From contig CAAEDF010000070.1 of NCBI GenBank assembly GCA_900754535.1, positions 1 through 10,205 on the forward strand: DNA of 10,205 bases. Reading direction: 5' to 3'. Positions 5,816-10,205 of this stretch are shown in pieces. The position numbers were made by a program, and so were the translations under genes. The notes beneath the pieces were generated by a model. The model was given only the letters and a program-made list of their open reading frames with translations. It was not told the DNA's origin and did not search any database. The DNA is from Clostridia bacterium. Its GTDB lineage: Bacteria > Bacillota > Clostridia > Oscillospirales > CAG-382. Every line of letters begins with the position of its first letter. Position 1 is the first letter of the stretch.

Positions 5816-5837
5816 CAAAATCAATTTTACATTTTGT
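5815..5837. promoter_or_regulatory. Candidate operator at the XRE promoter
   Basis: ACAAAAT (5815-5821) and ATTTTGT (5831-5837) form an inverted repeat with a 9-bp spacer that touches the -35 box. Half-sites about 16 bp centre to centre suit a dimeric HTH regulator. Autoregulation by the adjacent XRE protein is an inference. Confidence 0.45.
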
Positions 5838-6073
5838 CAAGCAGCGCTTGCGTTTTGAAAATACGCGGGATTTGAAGCCGCAAATCGCTCGCTGCCGGTA
5901 TTTGGGAAGTTTCTTCGCTTCCCGCATGTTTCCTTTCTTTAAAGCAGGAATGACGGATCAAAATGATGGGCGGCAAGTAAAAAGCAACGGCCGGAAAGCA
6001 AGCGGAACAATAAGCCCTTGAGGCTTTGTAACGAGGGGGAAAAGATGCCGGACCAATCGGTCGGGAATCAAAC
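5838..6073. other. Intergenic region between XRE gene and tRNA terminator
   Basis: No gene supported. Only small hairpins are visible: GGGAAG-N8-CTTCCC at 5904-5923 and AAGCC-N5-GGCTT at 6012-6026, neither followed by a T-run. Open frames on both strands here lack ribosome binding sites, and one overlaps the tRNA terminator. Confidence 0.5.
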
Positions 6074-6115
6074 ATAAAAAACAACGCTGGACCCAAAACG
6101 AATCGGGTCCAGCGT
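6074..6115 (-). terminator. Intrinsic terminator of tRNA-Ser
   Basis: A perfect 11-bp stem, ACGCTGGACCC (6084-6094) with GGGTCCAGCGT (6105-6115), and a 10-nt loop. On the minus strand it is followed by TGTTTTTTATG. It begins 5 nt past the CCA end of the tRNA, so termination is immediate. Confidence 0.9.
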
Positions 6116-6120
6116 CACGC

Positions 6121-6210
6121 TGGCGGAGAAGGAGAGATTTGAACTCTCGCGCCGGTTACCCGACCTACACCCTTAGCAGGGGCGCCTCTTCACCACTTGA
6201 GTACTTCTCC
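6121..6210 (-). tRNA. tRNA-Ser (anticodon GCU)
   Basis: On the minus strand the molecule is 90 nt including an encoded CCA (plus 6121-6123). The acceptor arms GGAGAAG and CTTCTCC pair perfectly, followed by discriminator G. The anticodon loop CTGCTAA gives GCU, which reads AGC/AGU serine codons. A long class II variable arm with a GGTCGGGTAACC stem-loop is present, as expected for tRNA-Ser, and the T loop is GTTCAAATC. The gene stands alone with its own promoter and terminator. Confidence 0.96.
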
Positions 6211-6342
6211 ACGGTGAATAAATATTTTTATACGGCTTTGAAAATAAAGCGTCTGTTCTGCCGCCGGCAGACAACTGCCGAAGCGTCGTTTTGACGGTGA
6301 CACATTGAAAATCACGGCGCACGGCACACGGACAGCATTGAA

Positions 6343-6371
6343 ATTATATCAGATAAAAGCGGCTTTGTCAA
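6343..6371 (-). promoter_or_regulatory. Consensus promoter of tRNA-Ser
   Basis: Minus-strand TTGACA (plus 6366-6371), exactly 17 bp, TATAAT (plus 6343-6348): a perfect sigma-A promoter. The predicted start near 6336 leaves a leader of about 125 nt to be removed by RNase P. Confidence 0.88.
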
Positions 6372-6450
6372 TAATTAAGCCAAAAATCCGCACAAAAAAA
6401 TCCGCGGCCGGAAAGCCTAAAAAAACAAACATTTTTTATGCATTTTTTGC

Positions 6451-6478
6451 TTGACTTTTTGTGCTGATGTGCTATAAT
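6451..6478 (+). promoter_or_regulatory. Promoter of the FAD-dependent oxidoreductase
   Basis: TTGACT (6451-6456), 16 bp, TATAAT (6473-6478). It is divergent from the tRNA promoter, with the two -35 boxes 79 bp apart. The -10 box overlaps an in-frame ATG at 6477, which rules that codon out as the start. Confidence 0.8.
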
Positions 6479-6578
6479 GGCGGCAGCGGAAAGATATCTT
6501 TCCGCACGTGTCGCATCCCCGCGGCGCGGAAGACCGAAAAACACAAAAACGATATTGGGAAAGGCACAGGTAAGCAAA

Positions 6579-7967
6579 ATGAAAACTTTTGTGTTGCCGC
6601 AGCGCGAGCTGAAGGCGTCCTATGAGGCGGACGTGGTCGTCTGCGGCGGCGGTGTAGCCGGTGTATGCGCCGCCGTTTCTGCCGCTGAATGCGGAAAAAA
6701 GGTAATCATAATCGAACAGTTCGGTTCGCTCGGAGGAAGCGCCACAAACGGACTGGTCACCCCGCTGATGCATATGCACATCGAGAACGACCCGCCCTGT
6801 TCCTACACAAGCGCAAAAATAACCGAAAAGCTGAAGAAATACGGCGCCGTGAACGATACCGGACGCGCTTTTGACCCGCTTGCGCTAAAGCCCGCGCTTG
6901 AGGAGCTTTGCGTGGAGGCCGGCGTCAAGCTGCTGTATCACACGTTTATCTTTGATGTGATAAAAGAGAACGGAGCCATAACCGCGGTTGTTGCCGCCAA
7001 TAAGGCCGGCGCCGTCGCGATAAGCGGCAAGGTGTTCATAGACTGCACCGGCGACGGTGACGTATCCGTGCTGGCCGGCGCCGAATATACCAAGGGCAAC
7101 CCCGAGACCGGCAAGAACCAGCCCATCTCTCTGCGCTACATCGTCAGCGGTGTGGATATCCCCAAGCTGGGCGAGTTCTTCATGAGCGAAGTGAAGCGCA
7201 CCGGCATTGCCAACGGCTGTTCCTACACGCCGCCGCTTTCAATATACGGCGCGGTGTGCGGCGACGGAAGCACGCTTTCCGAGCTTTTCAAAAAAGCCAT
7301 TGCCGCCGGTGACCTCACCGTTGAGGATCATCTGTATTGGCAGATGTTTACCGTTCCGGGAAGGAACGACGCCATTGCCTTCAACAATCCCGAATTTTTT
7401 GACGACGTCGACGGCACAGATCCCGATACTCTCACAAAAACGCAGGTGGAGGGCAAGAAAGCAATATTCCGCCAGCTCGCCTTCTATAAAAAATATATGA
7501 AGGGATTTGAAAACGCATATATCAGCGACATCGCCGCGATGGTAGGCATCCGCGAAAGCCGCAATATCGTCACCGAATATGTTCTCTCTGCCGAAGACCT
7601 CATTTGCCGCAGAAAGTTCGACGATGCGTTCTGCCAGTGCAACTACCCTGTGGATATTCACGGAAGGACGTTGGATTTTGCTTCCAAATACAAGCCCGTG
7701 GACGACGGAAAGCCTTATTACGAAATACCCTACCGTTCGCTTGCGGTGAAGGGCTTTGACAACCTCCTCGTCGCCGGTCGCTGCCTGGGCGCGGAGTTCC
7801 TGGCACAGAGCTCTCTGCGTATACAGCCCTGCTGCCGCTCCTCCGGAGAAGCCGCCGGAATCGCCGCCGCAATGGCCGTTGACGCAGGAAAACCCGTAAG
7901 AGAGGTGGACGGAAAGCTCGTGCGTAAAACCATGGAAGAAAAAGGCGCCGTTTACGCCGCATTTTGA
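6579..7967 (+). CDS. FAD-dependent oxidoreductase (FAD_oxidored / PF12831-type)
   Basis: 462 aa from ATG 6579 (MKTFVLPQREL). The frame is open back to an ATG at 6477, but that lies within the promoter's -10 box. The ribosome binding site is weak (AGG at 6568-6570, 8 nt spacing). Residues 18-46 are the FAD-binding Rossmann element: DVVVCGGGVAGVCAA, with Glu46 (VIIIEQ) ending strand 2. GSLGGSATNG at 49-58 is the second flavin-contact loop typical of the family. IDCTGDGDVSVLAGAE near 152-167 is the conserved ATG-type motif. The C-terminal block near 396-440 (FDNLLVAGRCLGAEFLAQSS, then IQPCCRSSGEAAG) closes the FAD site. There is no signal peptide or membrane segment, so it is cytoplasmic. Relatives are annotated only as FAD-dependent oxidoreductases with unknown substrate, and no neighbour suggests one. 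It appears to be monocistronic. Confidence 0.93.
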   Translation: MKTFVLPQRELKASYEADVVVCGGGVAGVCAAVSAAECGKKVIIIEQFGSLGGSATNGLVTPLMHMHIENDPPCSYTSAKITEKLKKYGAVNDTGRAFDPLALKPALEELCVEAGVKLLYHTFIFDVIKENGAITAVVAANKAGAVAISGKVFIDCTGDGDVSVLAGAEYTKGNPETGKNQPISLRYIVSGVDIPKLGEFFMSEVKRTGIANGCSYTPPLSIYGAVCGDGSTLSELFKKAIAAGDLTVEDHLYWQMFTVPGRNDAIAFNNPEFFDDVDGTDPDTLTKTQVEGKKAIFRQLAFYKKYMKGFENAYISDIAAMVGIRESRNIVTEYVLSAEDLICRRKFDDAFCQCNYPVDIHGRTLDFASKYKPVDDGKPYYEIPYRSLAVKGFDNLLVAGRCLGAEFLAQSSLRIQPCCRSSGEAAGIAAAMAVDAGKPVREVDGKLVRKTMEEKGAVYAAF

Positions 7968-8187
7968 TTTTTCCGGGATCTTATTGACATTTTGGCATGC
8001 ATGCTTTCGGCTTTGTTAAGCCTTTCAAAAAAGCGCGGGGAGAAATCTTTTTTGAAAATACAAAAGAGCTCCCGGCATGTCAAACAAAAAATTCCGTCAT
8101 CTGCGGCCGTATATTATTGTTTGATTTGCGGAATAAATATTCGTGTATAAAAAAAGAATCTCAATTGTTAGATTTATGTAAAATCTC
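7968..8187. other. Intergenic region with no clear terminator
   Basis: No gene is supported. I see no convincing intrinsic terminator for the oxidoreductase; only a short GGCTT-TGTT-AAGCC hairpin near 8009-8022 followed by TTTC. A lone TTGACA at 7984-7989 has no -10 partner. Confidence 0.5.
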
Positions 8188-8216
8188 TTGACTAAATAAT
8201 CGCAAAATGATATAAT
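8188..8216 (+). promoter_or_regulatory. Promoter of the discoidin-like secreted protein
   Basis: TTGACT (8188-8193), 17 bp, TATAAT (8211-8216). The predicted transcription start is near 8223, giving a 60-nt leader. Confidence 0.85.
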
Positions 8217-8223
8217 ACTCCGT

Positions 8224-8250
8224 GAAAATCGCCATACGAGTTCGATTTTC
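8224..8250 (+). repeat. Stem-loop at the 5' end of the leader mRNA
   Basis: GAAAATCG (8224-8231) and CGATTTTC (8243-8250) are perfect 8-bp arms with an 11-nt loop. They start within a base or two of the predicted transcription start, so the mRNA would begin with a hairpin. It may protect the 5' end from decay, or act as an operator. Confidence 0.7.
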
Positions 8251-8283
8251 AAAAACAAAGTTATCAGAAAGGAAAATGAAAAC

Positions 8284-9114
8284 ATGAAAAAGACACTTGC
8301 TGTAGTTCTTGCGGCGCTTCTTTCGGTTGCATGCTTTGCTACCATAGGTTCCGCCGCCACATCCGCTTCGCTTAACGCCGATTATACGGGCGTAAGCCTT
8401 CTTGAAGATTCCGATGATCTTTCCGTCCTGTTTGACGGCGATAAGTACGAGGATGCCAAAGCATGGGCCGCGGCCGAAAAGGACAGAATCGTTGCGTTCA
8501 AGAACACAAACTGCACAAATGCCGACTCCAACACCGACCTCGCTCTTATAATTAATCTCGGAGAGGAAAAGACTATTTCTTCGATGACTGTTTCCTTCTA
8601 CAAAGAGTACAATGTTATGATAGGCTATGCCGAGACCAACGAAGTCACCATCTCTTCCTCGGATGACGGCGAGACCTTTACCGATGTTGACACTTTCAAC
8701 TTCACCTCCGATGCCTGCACCAAAGAAGACGGTACCCCCAACACCGCTCCTAACGGCGTGTTTGACGTTACCTTCACCTTTGATGCTCCCGTTACCACCA
8801 GCTACCTCCAGATAAAGATCCCGTACGCCGCAAACCCCGGCCTTGACGCCACCGGCGCAAAGCCCATCTGGGAATTCATGGCCATGACCGAGATCGCTCT
8901 TACCGAAGGTGAGCCCGCTCCCGACGAGGATTCTTCCTCCGAAGCTCCCGTTGAGTCCACCGAGGCTCCCGTTGAGTCTACCGAGGCTCCCGTTGAGTCC
9001 TCCGAGACCGAGTCTTCCACCCCCAGCACCGGTGACGCAGGCATAGTTGCCGTTGCCGCTGTTGCTCTTATTGCTATCGCCGGCGCTGCCGTTGTTATCA
9101 AGAAGAGAGCGTAA
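8284..9114 (+). CDS. Secreted discoidin-like (F5/8C-type) protein with C-terminal cell-wall anchor
   Basis: 276 aa, ATG 8284, with AAAGGA about 10 nt upstream. Residues 1-24 are a signal peptide (MKKTLAVVLAALLSV core, cleavage near GSA-AT). Residues 45-207 look like a discoidin/carbohydrate-binding beta-sandwich: LFDGD start, ALIINLGEEKTISSMTVSFY, VTISSSDDGETFTDV, SYLQIKIPY and WEFMAMTEIAL, the usual order in F5/8C domains. Residues 211-245 are a Ser/Thr/Glu/Pro linker with EAPVEST three times. Residues 246-276 match a sortase-type sorting signal: TPSTG, an Ala/Val/Ile helix (about 253-272) and a KKRA tail. The pentapeptide is TPSTG rather than LPXTG. The protein probably sits on the cell surface and binds glycans; the ligand is unknown. 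No catalytic domain is present. It has its own promoter and terminator. Confidence 0.9.
   Translation: MKKTLAVVLAALLSVACFATIGSAATSASLNADYTGVSLLEDSDDLSVLFDGDKYEDAKAWAAAEKDRIVAFKNTNCTNADSNTDLALIINLGEEKTISSMTVSFYKEYNVMIGYAETNEVTISSSDDGETFTDVDTFNFTSDACTKEDGTPNTAPNGVFDVTFTFDAPVTTSYLQIKIPYAANPGLDATGAKPIWEFMAMTEIALTEGEPAPDEDSSSEAPVESTEAPVESTEAPVESSETESSTPSTGDAGIVAVAAVALIAIAGAAVVIKKRA
8941..9003 (+). repeat. 21-bp tandem repeat, 3 copies (EAPVEST linker)
   Basis: Three in-frame 21-bp units starting at 8941, 8962 and 8983 encode EAPVEST, EAPVEST and EAPVESS. They form the flexible linker before the wall anchor. The units differ at only a few bases. Confidence 0.92.
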
Positions 9115-9134
9115 CATTTAAACAGTTTTCTTAA

Positions 9135-9164
9135 AAACCGGAGCTTTTAAGCTCCGGTTTTTTT
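9135..9164 (+). terminator. Intrinsic terminator of the discoidin-like gene
   Basis: AAACCGGAGC (9135-9144), loop TTTTAA, GCTCCGGTTT (9151-9160), then TTTT, G and more T. The 10-bp GC-rich stem starts about 20 nt past the stop codon. A-runs on the left side make it potentially bidirectional. Confidence 0.93.
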
Positions 9165-9300
9165 GTTTTTCAAGGAACGAGGGGAACGGGAAAATCGCAG
9201 ACATTGTTCGAAGCGCGAAAAAAGAAAAAACTCATAAGAAAAATATCCGACATACTTCGCCTTCAATGTATGAACAAAATGTAATAATCACCGTTTGATG

Positions 9301-9329
9301 TTGACAAAACCGATCTGCCGTGATATACT
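9301..9329 (+). promoter_or_regulatory. Promoter of the MarR-family gene
   Basis: TTGACA (9301-9306), 17 bp, TATACT (9324-9329). The predicted start is near 9336, about 70 nt before the TTG start codon. Confidence 0.85.
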
Positions 9330-9332
9330 TTG

Positions 9333-9350
9333 TTAGTCTAATTAATTAAG
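9333..9350. promoter_or_regulatory. Candidate MarR autoregulatory operator
   Basis: Two overlapping palindromes lie on the predicted transcription start: TTAG-T-CTAA (9333-9341) and TAATTAATTA (9339-9348). AT-rich palindromes at +1 are typical sites for MarR-type autorepressors. Binding is inferred. Confidence 0.5.
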
Positions 9351-9407
9351 GCAAGATTTTTCAACCGTAAAAAGCCCGGTTACCAACTTGAAAGGAGGAG
9401 ACGAACA

Positions 9408-9893
9408 TTGACCAGCCGATACGCCAAAAGACTTAACGAGGAGCTGACCGAGGCGTTTTATTCGGTAAGAAAAGTGGAAGAGAACTCACTTTTCGCAGCG
9501 CACGGCGCAGATGTGTCGATGAGCGAATCCAACCTGATAGAGGCGGTAGCGCGCGGAGGCGACGGCGGTATGACGATAAGCCGTATTGCCGACGAGCTTT
9601 CGATAACCCTTGCATCCGTGACGGTGGCGGTCAACAAGCTTGTGTCCAAAGGCTTTCTGGTAAAAGAAAAGGGCAGCGGAGACGGGCGCATGGTCTATGT
9701 GCGGCTCACCCGTGAGGGGCGGAAGATAAGCGCCGGACGGAGATATTTCCACACGAACGTAGTTCGCTATATAAGCCTTGAATTCACCGACGAGGAGCTT
9801 GCCGTGCTTATAAGGGCGCTTGAGAAGCTTAATTCCTTTTTCAGACGAAACAACTATTTTTACAAAAAAAAGCTGCTTACGCCGCAGAAATAA
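9408..9893 (+). CDS. MarR-family transcriptional regulator, FabT-like by position
   Basis: 161 aa with a TTG start at 9408; the strong AAAGGAGG (9391-9398) 9 nt upstream fixes this rare start. Helices flank a winged HTH at residues 40-105: MTISRIADELSITLASVTVA (55-74) contains the recognition helix, and the wing is KEKGSGDGRMVYVRLTREG (86-104). The C-terminal helices (DEELAVLIRALEKLNSFF) fit the dimerisation region. The length is slightly above the MarR norm of about 145 aa. The next gene is fabH; in Firmicutes, a MarR protein directly before fabH is usually FabT, a repressor of type II fatty-acid synthesis controlled by acyl-ACP or long-chain acyl groups. No ligand can be read from the sequence. 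Palindromes at its promoter suggest autoregulation. The symbol is left blank because position, not a diagnostic motif, supports FabT. Confidence 0.9.
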   Translation: MTSRYAKRLNEELTEAFYSVRKVEENSLFAAHGADVSMSESNLIEAVARGGDGGMTISRIADELSITLASVTVAVNKLVSKGFLVKEKGSGDGRMVYVRLTREGRKISAGRRYFHTNVVRYISLEFTDEELAVLIRALEKLNSFFRRNNYFYKKKLLTPQK

Positions 9894-9915
9894 CGGCGGG
9901 GAGCGGCATTATACG

Positions 9916-9943
9916 ATTTGACATTTTATTATTATAATCAAAT
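9916..9943. promoter_or_regulatory. AT-rich site between marR and fabH: split inverted repeat and possible promoter
   Basis: ATTTGA (9916-9921) and TCAAAT (9938-9943) are inverted half-sites separated by 16 bp, i.e. 22 bp or about two helical turns from one to the other. TTTGA/TCAAA halves resemble those described for FabT boxes, although those are normally close together. TTGACA (9918-9923) and TATAAT (9933-9938) also occur here, but only 9 bp apart, so they cannot form one normal promoter. Confidence 0.4.
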
Positions 9944-10083
9944 TCATACCGCAGCCGTACGAATTAAATCGAGAGACTCAGCGTTCGGGTTTACGGGTGG
10001 CGGATTGTGAATGGGGTTTGCCGCGAAAACGTCCCCGAGCAGAGGGCTGCGGCGAAAAAAATATGAACGGAGTGAACGGCGGC

Positions 10084-10205
10084 ATGAGTTTTTATATAAG
10101 CGGAACAGGCAGCGCGATCCCGCGGCGAAGGGTCACAAACGACGAGCTTGCAACGATGGTCGACACAAGCGACGAATGGATCTCCACAAGAACGGGAATA
10201 AAGGA
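10084..10205 (+). CDS. fabH: 3-oxoacyl-ACP synthase III (FabH), N-terminal 40 codons; cut by right edge
   Basis: FabH condenses acetyl-CoA or a branched acyl-CoA with malonyl-ACP, the first elongation step of type II fatty-acid synthesis in the cytoplasm. The visible part reads [20 protein letters not shown], then [13 protein letters not shown], the typical KAS III N-terminus. With the start at ATG 10084, Trp32 and Arg36 fall at the positions of the CoA-contacting Trp32 and Arg36 of E. coli FabH, which favours this start over the in-frame ATG at 10063. GGAG (10069-10072) lies 11 nt upstream, a slightly long spacing. The catalytic Cys-His-Asn lie beyond the edge. It is preceded by the MarR-family gene, with a 190-bp gap and no terminator between them, so the two may be co-transcribed. 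Confidence 0.9.
   Translation, partial: MSFYISGTGSAIPRRRVTNDELATMVDTSDEWISTRTGIK

Noticed and set aside
5827..6096. Minus-strand 89-codon open frame
   Set aside because: It starts inside the tRNA terminator hairpin, has no ribosome binding site or recognisable motif, and runs into the XRE promoter region.
6477..6578. 34 extra N-terminal codons for the FAD oxidoreductase
   Set aside because: ATG 6477 overlaps the TATAAT box, and the added residues do not resemble the family N-terminus; the FAD motif is normally 15-25 residues from the start.
8320..8340. Lipoprotein signal at Cys17 of the discoidin-like protein
   Set aside because: The context SVAC lacks Leu/Val/Ile at -3, and a better signal peptidase I site follows near residues 22-25. 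A C-terminal anchor is already present.
8161..9117. 318-codon minus-strand Gly-rich open frame
   Set aside because: Antisense of the secreted discoidin-like gene, which has a promoter, signal peptide, anchor and terminator on the plus strand. The Gly-rich sequence is a by-product of complementing its codons, and the frame runs through the leader and promoter.
9918..9938. TTGACA and TATAAT as a fabH promoter
   Set aside because: They are only 9 bp apart; sigma-A needs about 16-18 bp. No good partner box was found for either element.

Overview
The window looks like chromosomal DNA of a Gram-positive anaerobe of the Clostridia, probably an Oscillospiraceae- or Christensenellaceae-like gut bacterium. 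The grounds are strong AGGAGG-type ribosome binding sites, several near-consensus sigma-A promoters (TTGACA, 16-17 bp, TATAAT), a DUF6273/collagen-like surface protein, and a MarR-fabH gene pair. The lineage is an inference; no marker gene fixes it.

Left part (1-3665, minus strand). The first 648 codons of a large secreted protein run off the left edge: a signal peptide, a DUF6273-type domain, two W-rich modules and near-identical 36-residue collagen-like repeats. A 440-bp leader/intergenic region with palindromes separates it from a 400-aa regulator that carries a DNA-binding domain at each end (excisionase-like HTH, helical middle, LuxR HTH) and has its own promoter.

Middle (3666-6450). 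An 850-bp non-coding stretch holds the decayed 3' end of an IS3-family transposase, a terminator-like hairpin and a cluster of inverted repeats. Next comes a 414-aa minus-strand membrane regulator: XRE HTH, one transmembrane helix, three 31-residue Ser/Asp-rich repeats and a Cys-containing outer domain. Its promoter overlaps an inverted repeat. A minus-strand tRNA-Ser(GCU) follows, with a perfect consensus promoter and a strong terminator.

Right part (6451-10205, plus strand). Three separate units: an FAD-dependent oxidoreductase of unknown substrate; a secreted discoidin-like protein with a Ser/Thr/Glu linker and a C-terminal LPXTG-like anchor (TPSTG); and a MarR-family regulator followed by the start of fabH (3-oxoacyl-ACP synthase III), which resembles the head of a FabT-controlled type II fatty-acid synthesis locus.

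The common theme is the cell surface: two exported proteins with repetitive stalks, a regulator with a stalked outer domain, and a lipid-synthesis locus. The genes are mostly singly transcribed, so a shared pathway is not demonstrated. The most unusual items are the membrane-tethered XRE protein, the double-HTH LuxR protein and the structured non-coding block at 4283-4498.
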